Source of the DNA: an uncultured Collinsella sp.
Lineage (GTDB): Bacteria > Actinomycetota > Coriobacteriia > Coriobacteriales > Coriobacteriaceae
Reading direction: 5' to 3'
Length of the DNA stretch: 23,532 nucleotides
Assembly: GCA_900554325.1 (NCBI GenBank)
Contig: USHA01000026.1
Span: 1 to 23,532 of the forward strand
Shown one piece after another: positions 1 through 6,743 of this stretch. The position numbers and the translations under genes are program-made. Below the pieces are notes generated by a model that saw only the letters and a program-made list of their open reading frames with translations, was not told where the DNA came from and did no database searches. The stretch's first letter is position 1. Every line of letters starts with the position of its first letter.

Positions 1-162
1 GCCCGCGATGTCGCCTACGTGAGCTGCGACCCGGCCACCCTGGCGCGCGATCTCAAACGCTTTGTCGAAGAAGGCACCTTCTCCCCCGTAAAGATCACGC
101 CAGTTGACCTATTCCCGCAAACCTTCCACTGCGAGACCGTCGTCCACCTTAGGCGCAACTAG
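1..162 (+). CDS. C-terminal fragment of a TrmA/RlmD-family 23S rRNA (uracil-5-)-methyltransferase
   Basis: The open frame enters from the left edge and stops at TAG 160-162, leaving 53 residues. They carry the SCDPATLARDL block (about residues 8-18) and end in PVDLFPQTFHCETVVHL, the typical C-terminus of the TrmA/RumA/RlmD SAM-dependent m5U methyltransferases. In that family the Cys of the SCDP-type motif is the catalytic nucleophile and the Glu of the HxETV segment acts as general base; both positions are present here. These enzymes methylate a uridine in 23S rRNA or tRNA in the cytoplasm. The fragment is too short to separate RlmD, RlmC and TrmA, so no symbol is given. The N-terminal part lies outside the window. 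Confidence 0.85.
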   Translation, partial: ARDVAYVSCDPATLARDLKRFVEEGTFSPVKITPVDLFPQTFHCETVVHLRRN

Positions 163-268
163 CCACTTAATCATTGCTCAGAAAAATCATTGGGAAATCG
201 AGCGTGGCAAGCGGAGGTCTTCGGGGTATAAGACGGCTAATCGTATGCCGCCTATGAAAGGAACCCTC

Positions 269-811
269 ATGCCCAGCGTTGCCGTTCTCGCCGCCGATGG
301 CTTTGAAACTATTGAATGCTTGACCATGGTCGATGTCATGCGTCGCGGCGGCGTGCGTGCCACGCTCGTCTCGATCATGCCCACGCGTGAGGTCGTAAGC
401 TCGCTGCAGATCCCCGTGACCTGCGATGCGCTCTTTGATGAGATCAACTTTGACGAGTACGACTGCGTCGTGCTGCCCGGCGGCCTGCCCGGTGCCACCA
501 ACCTGCGCGCAGATCAGCGCGTCTGCGACGTGGTCTGCGAGTTCGCCGCAACCAAGCACGTCGCCGCCATCTGCGCCGCCCCGTTTATCCTGGGCGAGCT
601 CGACCTGCTCGAGGGGCGCCATGCCACGTGCTTCCCTGGCTTTGAGAAAAGCTTCCCCGAAGGCGCCTATACCGGCGAGAAGGTCACGCAAGACGGCAAC
701 ATCATCACTGCCAGCGGCATGGCACAGTCCCTCCCCTTTGCATTGGAGCTGCTGCGCACGCTCGCCGGCGACAAGGCCGTCGAGAAGGTCGCCGAGGGCA
801 TTCAGCTATGA
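269..811 (+). CDS. DJ-1/PfpI (ThiJ/YajL-like) family protein
   Basis: This 180-aa protein has the DJ-1 length and fold signature: an N-terminal VAVLAADGFETIE strand-loop with Glu13, the VVLPGGLPGATNL loop (residues 68-79), and the nucleophile elbow AAICAAP with Cys102. This Cys is the oxidation-sensitive residue of DJ-1/YajL, where roles in glyoxalase/deglycase activity or redox chaperoning have been proposed. The exact substrate cannot be told from sequence. The ATG at 269 is chosen because AAAGGA (257-262) precedes it at normal spacing and the homology begins at residue 2; longer in-frame starts lack a ribosome site. A TATAAG (227-232) could be a -10 box, but no good -35 is visible. Its stop overlaps the maf start by 4 bp (ATGA), so the two are probably translationally coupled. 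Confidence 0.85.
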   Translation: MPSVAVLAADGFETIECLTMVDVMRRGGVRATLVSIMPTREVVSSLQIPVTCDALFDEINFDEYDCVVLPGGLPGATNLRADQRVCDVVCEFAATKHVAAICAAPFILGELDLLEGRHATCFPGFEKSFPEGAYTGEKVTQDGNIITASGMAQSLPFALELLRTLAGDKAVEKVAEGIQL

Positions 812-1389
812 TTTTGGCTTCGCAATCACCGCGCCGCATCGAGTTGATGCGCGAGGCGGGCTATGACATTCGCATCATTCCTGCCGATATCGACGAAACG
901 CCGTTTGATGGCGAGGCCCCGCTTACGCTCGTTGAACGCTTAGCACGCGCCAAAGCCGCCGCCGTTGCCGCCGAACATGCCGAGCCCAATGAGCTGACGG
1001 TCGCGGCCGACACCATCGTCACCTTTGACGGCAAGATTCTGGGCAAGCCGGCAACCGAGGACGAGGCGCGCACTATGCTCCGTGAGCTTTCGGGCCGCAC
1101 GCACCAGGTCGCAACCGGCGCCTGCATCGTTAAGGCAGGCGATACGGCCGCCCCGCATGCCGCCGAAAGCCTGTCCTTTGTCGATGTGACCGACGTGACG
1201 TTCTACGAGCTCACCGACGAGCAGATCGAGCACTACGTCGCCTCGGGTGAGCCCATGGACAAGGCCGGCGCCTACGGCATTCAGGGCACAGGAGGACGCA
1301 TGCTCGTGCACGATATTTCGGGCGACTTCTATAACGTGGTGGGCCTACCCATCGCCCGCGTCGCGCGCGCGATTCAAAAACTCTCGTAA
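808..1389 (+). CDS. maf: Maf-family nucleoside triphosphate pyrophosphatase
   Basis: The 193-aa protein begins MILASQSPRR, the hallmark Maf N-terminus (SQSPRR at 5-10). It continues with the ADTIV segment (Asp68) and the GKP loop (79-81), and has the late MDKAGAYGIQG and FYNVVGLP blocks. Maf proteins hydrolyse (d)NTPs, often dTTP/UTP or modified nucleotides, to monophosphate and pyrophosphate. They are cytoplasmic and act in nucleotide-pool cleaning, and some affect septation. Length and motifs are complete. The start overlaps the DJ-1 gene stop and probably depends on coupling, because no separate strong ribosome site is needed. Whether it belongs to the YhdE (dTTP/UTP) or YceF (m7GTP) subfamily is not certain; the arginine-rich start and QGTGG block lean to YhdE. 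Confidence 0.92.
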   Translation: MILASQSPRRIELMREAGYDIRIIPADIDETPFDGEAPLTLVERLARAKAAAVAAEHAEPNELTVAADTIVTFDGKILGKPATEDEARTMLRELSGRTHQVATGACIVKAGDTAAPHAAESLSFVDVTDVTFYELTDEQIEHYVASGEPMDKAGAYGIQGTGGRMLVHDISGDFYNVVGLPIARVARAIQKLS

Positions 1390-1397
1390 TTGCATCT

Positions 1398-1430
1398 GGC
1401 GCTGGGTATCCCCCGGCGCCTACAATTTTG
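1398..1430 (+). terminator. Probable intrinsic terminator after maf
   Basis: A 9-bp stem (one G-U) with a 5-nt loop spans 1398-1420, followed by TACAATTTTGG. It sits 8 nt after the maf stop and before the next gene's ribosome site. The T tract is short, so termination may be partial. Confidence 0.5.
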
Positions 1431-1490
1431 GCGTACCGTACGGATCCCGACCGGGCACAAGGCGCGGCGGAAAACCGATAGGAGTTAAAC

Positions 1491-2492
1491 ATGGATACAC
1501 TGCTCGAGGCCATTGACGTCTGCGATGTCGATGGCTTTTGCTATGGCAACTATACGGACGAGGAGGCCGGCACCGGTTGCACCGTAATCGTGGCACCCGA
1601 GGGCGCCACCGGCGGCGTTGACGTTCGCGGCGGTGCTCCAGCATCGCGCGAAACCGACCTGCTGCGACCCGAGAACACCGTCGACAAGGTCCACGCCGTC
1701 TGCCTTTCGGGTGGATCGGCCTTTGGCCTCGAGGCTGCAAGCGGCGTCGCTCGCGAGCTTGAGAGCCGCGGCATCGGCCTTCCCGTCGGCCCCACGCAGG
1801 TGCCTATCGTGTGCTCCAGCTGTATCTTCGACCTCGCCTTTGGTAACCCCACCGTGCGCCCCGACATTGAGGCCGGCATCGCCGCCGTGCGCGAAGCACT
1901 CGACCACACCCCCACCAAGCTCGAACAGGGCAACGTAGGCGCCGGCACGGGCGCTACCGTGGGTAAGCTCATGGGGCCTGCCACCTGCATGAAGGCCGGC
2001 CTTGGAGCTGCCGCCGTGGCACTCGGCCCCATCAAGGTGGGCGCCGTGGTCTCGGTCAACGCCTGCGGCAACGTTGTCGACCCCTTCACCGGCGAGTGGG
2101 TCGCCGGCATGCGCGCCGCAGCCGATAGCGACCAGATCGTCGACATGGAACTCGCAGCCTTTGCCGCCGCCGGATCCATGCAGATGCCGCTCGACCGCAC
2201 CAACACCACCATCAGCTGCATCGTCACCAACGTGGAACTCACTAAGGCACAAGCCACCAAGGTCTCCCAGATGGCCGCAGACGCCTACGCACACGCCATC
2301 CGCCCCACACACACCACCAACGACGGCGACACCATCTACACCCTCGCCAGCGGCAAACTGGGCGCCCAGGCAAGCGCCGCCGTTCCCCTAGACCTGCTGG
2401 GCATGCTCGCCGTAAGGGCCCTGGAAACCGCCATCGTAAACGGAGCCAAAACCGCCAAAACCTCCCACGGAATCCCAGGTGCTGCGAAGTAA
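1491..2492 (+). CDS. P1-family (S58/DmpA-type) self-processing aminopeptidase
   Basis: The 333-aa protein shows the P1/DmpA architecture: TGCTVIVAPEGATGGVDVRGGAP near residues 28-50, CLSGGSAFGLEAASGV at 71-86, GNVGAGTGATVGK at 147-159, and NTTIS at 238-242. In this Ntn-hydrolase family (DmpA aminopeptidase, BapA, NylC) the precursor cleaves itself before a Ser/Thr that becomes the nucleophile. The Asn238-Thr239 pair matches the NylC-type Asn/Thr cleavage site, so processing would give alpha (~238 aa) and beta (~95 aa) chains. The substrate could be N-terminal D- or beta-amino-acyl peptides, or an amide; sequence does not decide. The start is supported by AGGAG at 1480-1484, six nt before the ATG. 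No signal peptide is visible, so it is probably cytoplasmic. It is likely a separate transcript from maf given the hairpin between them. Confidence 0.85.
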   Translation: MDTLLEAIDVCDVDGFCYGNYTDEEAGTGCTVIVAPEGATGGVDVRGGAPASRETDLLRPENTVDKVHAVCLSGGSAFGLEAASGVARELESRGIGLPVGPTQVPIVCSSCIFDLAFGNPTVRPDIEAGIAAVREALDHTPTKLEQGNVGAGTGATVGKLMGPATCMKAGLGAAAVALGPIKVGAVVSVNACGNVVDPFTGEWVAGMRAAADSDQIVDMELAAFAAAGSMQMPLDRTNTTISCIVTNVELTKAQATKVSQMAADAYAHAIRPTHTTNDGDTIYTLASGKLGAQASAAVPLDLLGMLAVRALETAIVNGAKTAKTSHGIPGAAK

Positions 2493-2504
2493 TCTCACTC
2501 GACC

Positions 2505-2633
2505 GTCGGTCGGAGGCGGGCGGGCATTACGTTTGCTGCTCTACAGTCCTATGCAAGACGAAGGCCACATTAAGTGGCCTTCTTTGCATGCGGAACTCGC
2601 GACAAACGTAATGCCCGCCCGCCTCCGACCGAC
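2505..2633. repeat. Nested palindrome 1: 31-bp perfect inverted repeat around an inner hairpin
   Basis: Outer arms 2505-2535 and 2603-2633 are perfect reverse complements over 31 nt. Inside is a second stem, GAAGGCCAC/GTGGCCTTC (2560-2568 and 2574-2582, loop ATTAA), flanked by ATGCAA/TTGCAT (2551-2556 and 2584-2589). It begins 12 bp after the P1 peptidase stop, between convergent genes. The inner hairpin could terminate transcription, but arms this long and perfect are not needed for that. Confidence 0.85.
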
Positions 2634-2668
2634 TACCAACTAATATTTTTTCAGCCCAGGCCCCTGTG

Positions 2669-2701
2669 TACCGCGCGTCGAAGATCTTCAAATTCAAATA
2701 A
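2669..2701 (+). pseudogene. Possible remnant of a glycosyltransferase 3' end
   Basis: Read on the plus strand, this stretch encodes YRASKIFKFK and a TAA stop, almost the same as the C-terminus YRLASKIFKFN of the GT2 enzyme encoded on the opposite strand nearby. The DNA match is a 17-nt inverted copy (2681-2697 against 2873-2889). It may be the tail of a lost paralog or an inverted partial duplication. A coincidence of a common C-terminal motif is possible, since upstream residues show no clear match. Confidence 0.4.
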
Positions 2702-2726
2702 CCTGACAATCGATTCTTATAGCAGA

Positions 2727-2836
2727 GGCCCCTTGGCCTTTAGTTTGATACAAGTTCCGCACGAGCCGGAAAGCACTTAATGTGCTTTCCGTGCGAGCAG
2801 GACTGTTCGCAGTAGCAAACTAAAGGCCAAGGGGCC
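2727..2836. repeat. Nested palindrome 2: 21-bp perfect inverted repeat around an inner hairpin
   Basis: Outer arms 2727-2747 and 2816-2836 are perfect 21-nt reverse complements. Between them is the stem GGAAAGCAC/GTGCTTTCC (2768-2776 and 2782-2790) with a TTAAT loop. The layout copies palindrome 1 but the arm sequence is unrelated. It lies 32 bp beyond the 3' end of the glycosyltransferase gene. Confidence 0.85.
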
Positions 2837-2868
2837 CAGTCAACCTATCAGCAGCGATTACTCGGCAG

Positions 2869-3900
2869 CTAGTTGAATTTGAAGATCTTTGAGGCAAGAC
2901 GGTATAGGCCGAGTGTGGTTTTGTCTCCGGCCCGTCCGCGCAGATTGGTGAAGAACCCGACCACGCCGTAGCGGGCACGACGATACATGCGCTCGTCGTA
3001 GGCCTTCAAATCATTCCACAGCGTCTTTAGGCGCTCGTCGGCGCAATCTTCCTCGGAAAGCTTGGTGAGCACCGAGCAGATCGCCATCATCATGGTGAAA
3101 TAGCCCATCATGTACGAGCGCAGACGCGACGACTCAACATCGCTGTACAGGTGGTACGACTCCATCATGATGCGCGTCACACGGAACTGCTGGTCCAGAC
3201 GCTTGACCATCGTGGCCTCGTTGACACTCTGGCCCTCGCGACCGATAAAGTAGCGATAGAGGTCGATGTCGGCGTAGTACATGGTCTTGCAACGCGGCAG
3301 CGGCACGTAGGCGTAGATGTTGTCCACATAGAACGTGTGCGGCGGCATGGGAAGGTTGGACTCGCGCAGCACATCCGTGCGATAGCACAGGCTGTGCATG
3401 AGTAGGTTCTGGTCCAGGCGGAAATGACCGATCTGATCCCAGGAAAAGATCTTCTTGCGCGGCAGGGCAAATTTGTAGCCAATAGCGGTATGCGTGCCCT
3501 CGTAAACCTTCTCGTACACGTAGTTCGAGATAAACAGGTCAACGCGCTGGTCGCGCTCCTCAAAGCCACGCAGAATCGACAGCATGGTCGAAAGGGCAGC
3601 GCCGTCAAGCCAGTCGTCCGAATCAACAACCTTGTAGTAGGTGCCCTGTGCCTCGCGCAGACCCGAAAGGACGGCAATACCGTGGCCGCCGTTCTCCTGG
3701 TGTACCGCGCGAATGATACCGGGATAACGCGCCTCCCACTCATCGGCCTTATCGGCCGTCTCGTCCTTGGAGCCGTCGTCCACCACGATAATCTCGATAT
3801 CGGTGGCGTAATTGCTCCCCTCCAAGATGGAGGTGATGCAATGGTCCATGTCCTTGGCGGCGTTATACGAGGGAATACCGAATGTTATGACTTTATGCAT
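2869..3900 (-). CDS. GT2-family glycosyltransferase, probably for a galactofuranose-containing glycan
   Basis: The 343-aa protein has the GT-A fold start VITFGIPSYNA, the nucleotide-binding EIIVVDDGSKDET (residues 36-48), ENGGHGIAVLSGLREA (69-84) and the metal-binding DSDDW (93-97). This is a standard inverting family 2 enzyme using a nucleotide-sugar donor at the inner membrane face. There is no transmembrane segment in the N-terminal catalytic half. The start at 3900 is preferred because the GT2 strand begins at residue 3; an ATG six codons upstream (3918) is also possible and neither has a clear ribosome site. The gene overlaps the end of glf by 8 bp, which suggests translational coupling and a shared pathway: UDP-galactofuranose made by Glf may be its donor. 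That assignment is inference; acceptor and linkage are unknown. Confidence 0.85.
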   Translation of the reverse strand: MHKVITFGIPSYNAAKDMDHCITSILEGSNYATDIEIIVVDDGSKDETADKADEWEARYPGIIRAVHQENGGHGIAVLSGLREAQGTYYKVVDSDDWLDGAALSTMLSILRGFEERDQRVDLFISNYVYEKVYEGTHTAIGYKFALPRKKIFSWDQIGHFRLDQNLLMHSLCYRTDVLRESNLPMPPHTFYVDNIYAYVPLPRCKTMYYADIDLYRYFIGREGQSVNEATMVKRLDQQFRVTRIMMESYHLYSDVESSRLRSYMMGYFTMMMAICSVLTKLSEEDCADERLKTLWNDLKAYDERMYRRARYGVVGFFTNLRGRAGDKTTLGLYRLASKIFKFN

Positions 3901-5095
3901 GGCAGGCGATAATCTCATCCGAAAGATCGAGGGCGGAATTGGTCACAGCGTCCATATCGTAGTAACGATACTCGGCCAGACGACCCACCGGGTGGAAGTT
4001 CGTCAGGTTCTGGACGCGCTCAAGATAGCGCTCATAGAGCTCACGGTTCTCAGGCTCAAGAATGGCGTAGTACGGCGTCTCGCCCGAGCCGGGCGTATAG
4101 GCCTTGGAATACTCCTTCATGATGGTGGTCTTGCCGGGCAGGATCTGACCGGTCATGTTCTTGAACTCGGTAATGCGCGTGTAGTCCTCGCTCGTGGTGT
4201 AGTTGACGGTGCCCACGGGCTGGAACTGGTCCATATCGAGCGTCTCGAACTTCATGTCGAGCGTGCGGTACGGTAGCGCGCCCAGATCGAGATTGAACAG
4301 CTCATCGAGCGGACCGGTGTAGACGATCTCGCCACCATAGACCTTGCCGTCGATCTTGACGGTAGTCTCGTCGATTTCAAAGAGGTCACGGGCGTCCACG
4401 TCGCAGAACACGTCGATCAGGTCGTGGTCGAGCATGTGCTCAAAGAGCGCCGTGTAGCCCTCCTGCGGCATGCCCTGGAAGGGAGCTTGCGGGAAGTAGC
4501 GGTCATCATCGCCCACAAAGACGGGAACGCGGCCGGTGATCGAGGGATCGATCTGATCGGGCGTCTGGCCCCACTGCTTCATGGTGTAATGCAAAAAGAC
4601 GTTCTCGTAGACGTAATCGGCGACCTCGGCAAGATCCGGGTCGTTCTTCTTACGCAGCTCCATAATGGGCACCTTGACATCCTTGCCAAAGGTCTCCACG
4701 AGCTTCTGATACAGCTCCTCGCCGCGCTCGTCACCAAAGGCGAGCTTGAGACTCGCATGGTTGAAGGGCACGGGCATAAGGGTACCGTTGATGTTGGCGA
4801 GCACCTTGTGCTGATAATCCGTCCACTTGGTAAAGCGCGACAGGAAATTGTGCACGCGCTCGTTAAAAGTGTGATAGATATGCGGACCGTACTCGTGGAT
4901 CAGGATTCCGGCCTCGTCAGTGCAGTCATAGGCATTGCCCGCAATGTGGCTACGGCGCTCCAAAACGGCAACACGATAGCCGATGGTCTCGGCAAGACGG
5001 CGGGCGCAAACGGCACCGGCATATCCAGCACCGACGACAATCATGTCGTACGCGCCGGCGTTAAAGCCTTCAGGCAGGCCTGAGGTAATCTGCAT
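3893..5095 (-). CDS. glf: UDP-galactopyranose mutase
   Basis: The 400-aa flavoenzyme interconverts UDP-galactopyranose and UDP-galactofuranose in the cytoplasm. It shows the FAD-binding MIVVGAGYAGAVCAR (residues 18-32), the ERRSHIAGNAYD segment, the Glf signature HEYGPHIYHTFNERVHNFLSRF, PFN near the substrate loop, FLHYTMKQWGQ, and the C-terminal FHPVGRLAEYRYYDMD block that contributes conserved substrate-binding Arg and Tyr residues. Length is usual for bacterial Glf. The ATG at 5095 is fixed by CAAGGAG (complement of 5101-5107), five nt upstream. It forms a two-gene unit with the overlapping GT2 gene downstream. The product supplies Galf for cell-surface polysaccharide. The region to pta carries back-to-back -10-like boxes. 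Confidence 0.96.
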   Translation of the reverse strand: MQITSGLPEGFNAGAYDMIVVGAGYAGAVCARRLAETIGYRVAVLERRSHIAGNAYDCTDEAGILIHEYGPHIYHTFNERVHNFLSRFTKWTDYQHKVLANINGTLMPVPFNHASLKLAFGDERGEELYQKLVETFGKDVKVPIMELRKKNDPDLAEVADYVYENVFLHYTMKQWGQTPDQIDPSITGRVPVFVGDDDRYFPQAPFQGMPQEGYTALFEHMLDHDLIDVFCDVDARDLFEIDETTVKIDGKVYGGEIVYTGPLDELFNLDLGALPYRTLDMKFETLDMDQFQPVGTVNYTTSEDYTRITEFKNMTGQILPGKTTIMKEYSKAYTPGSGETPYYAILEPENRELYERYLERVQNLTNFHPVGRLAEYRYYDMDAVTNSALDLSDEIIACHA

Positions 5096-5173
5096 CGATA
5101 CTCCTTGTCAAAAGCCACGGGCTCGTTAGCTGGGCTTTTCTCGAACATTCTTCGAGACATATTTATCAGAGCG

Positions 5174-5199
5174 ATTATAGCGCTAATGCGTCCTATAAT
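5174..5199. promoter_or_regulatory. Divergent -10 boxes between glf and pta
   Basis: TATAAT occurs on the minus strand (5174-5179, toward glf) and on the plus strand (5194-5199, toward pta). Neither has a convincing -35 at 16-18 nt, so both are candidates only. Upstream of glf there is also a 7-bp dyad TCTCGAA/TTCGAGA (5139-5145 and 5151-5157). Confidence 0.45.
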
Positions 5200-5251
5200 G
5201 AGCTTGCCACACAAGGAAAGCTCAAGCACCGCGGCGTACATAATTGAAAGG

Positions 5252-5278
5252 TAAACCCGCTAGCAGCGGGTTTATTCG
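5252..5278 (+). terminator. Hairpin in the pta leader (terminator or attenuator)
   Basis: TAAACCCGCT/AGCGGGTTTA (5252-5261 and 5265-5274) forms a 10-bp stem with a 3-nt loop, followed by ATTCG. It lies between the plus-strand -10 box and the pta ribosome site, about 50 nt before the ATG. It could reduce read-through into pta or just stabilise the leader. The T tract falls mostly inside the stem. Confidence 0.5.
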
Positions 5279-5326
5279 TGAACAGCCGGGTGCCTGGAGC
5301 TTAGCGAAACGCTTGTAAGGAGTAAC

Positions 5327-6307
5327 ATGAGCGATTTCCTAAACCGTATGAAGTCTGCCGCCAAGGCCGACCTTAAGACGATCGTCCTGCCCGAGGGCGA
5401 GGATCCGCGCACTATCGTCGCGGCCACCAAAATCATCGAGGAGGGCCTGGCAAAGATCGTCATCCTGGGCAACCCCGACGAGATCAACGTTCCCGGCGCT
5501 ACCGTCATCGACCCGCGCAATGCCGAGAAGCACGAGGAGTACGCGCAGAAGTTTGCCGAGCTCCGCGCCAAGAAGGGCGTTACCATCGAGCAGGCTCGCG
5601 CCCAGGTGATGGACGCCACCTACTTTGGCACCATGATGGTCAAGATGGGCGATGCCGACGGCCTGGTCTCCGGCGCCTGCCACTCCACCGCCGACACCCT
5701 GCGCCCCGCGCTTCAGATCCTCAAGACCGCCCCGGGCACCAAGCTGGTCTCGGCCTTCTTCGTGATGTGCACCGACACCCCGCAGTTCGGCACTGACGGC
5801 ACGCTGATCTTCGCCGACTGCGGCCTCAACATCAACCCGTCCTCCGACGAGCTCTCCGAGATCGCCATCGCCTCCGCTCACTCCTGGTCCACCTTCATGG
5901 GCAACGTTGAGCCGCACGTGGCCATGCTCTCCTACTCCACCATGGGCTCCGCTGGCGGCGAGGTCGCCAAGAAGGTCCAGGAGGCTGTGAAGTTCTGCAA
6001 GGAGAAGGCTCCCGAGCTCGCCATCGACGGCGACCTGCAGCTCGATGCCGCTATTGTCCCCACCGTCGCCCAGCTCAAGGCTCCCGGCTCCTCCGTTGCC
6101 GGCAAGGCCAACGTGCTCGTGTTCCCCGACCTCGAGGCCGGCAACATCGGCTACAAGCTGGTCCAGCGCTTCGCCGGTGCCGACGCCTACGGCCCCATCC
6201 TGCAGGGCATCGCCAAGCCGGTCAACGACCTGTCGCGCGGCTGCTCTGCCGACGACATCGTGGGTGTCGTGGCCATCACCGCCGTCCAGGCTCAGATGGC
6301 TGAGTAG
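5327..6307 (+). CDS. pta: Phosphate acetyltransferase
   Basis: The 326-aa protein is the short, single-domain Pta that converts acetyl-CoA and phosphate to acetyl-phosphate and CoA. Recognisable blocks are TIVLPEGEDPRTIVAA (18-33), GDADGLVSGACHSTADTLRPALQ (108-130), FADCGLNINPSSDELSEIA, and the C-terminal VFPDLEAGNIGYKLVQRFAGADAYGPILQGIAKPVNDLSRGC, which is nearly invariant in the family. The start is set by AAGGAG about five nt upstream. It faces, rather than precedes, the acetate kinase genes: pta and the nearest ackA converge on a 436-bp gene-free gap. It should still act with them in acetate and ATP formation. Strong synonymous C/G bias is consistent with high expression. Confidence 0.97.
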   Translation: MSDFLNRMKSAAKADLKTIVLPEGEDPRTIVAATKIIEEGLAKIVILGNPDEINVPGATVIDPRNAEKHEEYAQKFAELRAKKGVTIEQARAQVMDATYFGTMMVKMGDADGLVSGACHSTADTLRPALQILKTAPGTKLVSAFFVMCTDTPQFGTDGTLIFADCGLNINPSSDELSEIAIASAHSWSTFMGNVEPHVAMLSYSTMGSAGGEVAKKVQEAVKFCKEKAPELAIDGDLQLDAAIVPTVAQLKAPGSSVAGKANVLVFPDLEAGNIGYKLVQRFAGADAYGPILQGIAKPVNDLSRGCSADDIVGVVAITAVQAQMAE

Positions 6308-6322
6308 CGGACGTACTCGCCC

Positions 6323-6453
6323 GAAGGCCGCACAGGTTAACCCCTGAAAACGTCCTCGACCAATGAAACGCCCCCGTTCTGCTCCTTCGGAGCTACGAAC
6401 GGGGGCGTTTCTGGTCTGCGGAATGTTTTCAGGGGTTAACCTGTGCGGCCTTC
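6323..6453. repeat. Nested palindrome 3: 29-bp perfect inverted repeat around a terminator-like hairpin
   Basis: Outer arms 6323-6351 and 6425-6453 match perfectly over 29 nt. Inside are a 15-bp perfect stem (6365-6379 and 6397-6411) and, at its tip, GCTCC/GGAGC (6381-6385 and 6389-6393). The inner stem resembles a bidirectional terminator for pta and the facing ackA. It begins 15 bp after the pta stop. Confidence 0.85.
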
Positions 6454-6684
6454 TACTATCACGTGGCATTCAGGGAATCTGGGGTGGACGGCGGCTTGGC
6501 TACGAGCTGGGGCTGAGAATTTGGATGGATGGGCGACGTTGCTGAGAGCGTATGCGTTGCAGGTAATGACCACTTTGGAGCCATAAGATAGACTGCGTTC
6601 CGATTTCTGGCCTTCCGGAAAATGTGTCCCGGTTTGAAGGCTGATTGTGGGATGGAGTTTCCGCCCCGCTCGTCTCGTCCATCA
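6454..6684. other. Gene-free stretch between pta and ackA
   Basis: No gene is supported here. A minus-strand open frame of 89 codons (6459-6728) crosses the ackA terminator, has no ribosome site and shows no recognisable domain, so it is not called. No tRNA or RNA fold is recognised apart from the flanking palindrome and terminator. Confidence 0.5.
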
Positions 6685-6686
6685 AA

Positions 6687-6725
6687 TAAGGCCTCCGGAG
6701 CTCGTTGCTCTGGAGGCCTTTCTCT
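6687..6725 (-). terminator. Terminator downstream of ackA
   Basis: A long stem pairs AAGGCCTCCGGAGC with GCTCTGGAGGCCTTT around a TCGTT loop, with one imperfect pair. On the minus strand it is followed by ATTTGATG, on the plus strand by TTTCTCTC. It is 19 bp past the acetate kinase stop and may serve both strands. Confidence 0.65.
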
Positions 6726-6743
6726 CAATTGCAGACGAATGCG

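Noticed and set aside
104..268. N-terminal extension of the DJ-1 protein
   Set aside because: It overlaps the methyltransferase gene end, is not homologous to DJ-1 and lacks a ribosome site; AAAGGA supports ATG 269.
5139..5157. LexA (SOS) box upstream of glf, from CGAACATTCTTCG
   Set aside because: The Gram-positive SOS consensus CGAAC-N4-GTTCG needs 14 nt; here the half-sites CGAA and TTCG are spaced one nt off and the inner C/G pair is missing.
5339..6469. Long minus-strand open frame opposite pta (376 codons)
   Set aside because: It is a shadow frame made by the strong GC-ending codon bias of pta; composition is Gly/Val/Asp-rich with no domain. The same applies to the long frames opposite ackA, the C69 gene and the P1 peptidase.
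6459..6728. 89-codon minus-strand gene between pta and ackA
   Set aside because: It runs through the ackA terminator, has no ribosome site and no recognisable domain.
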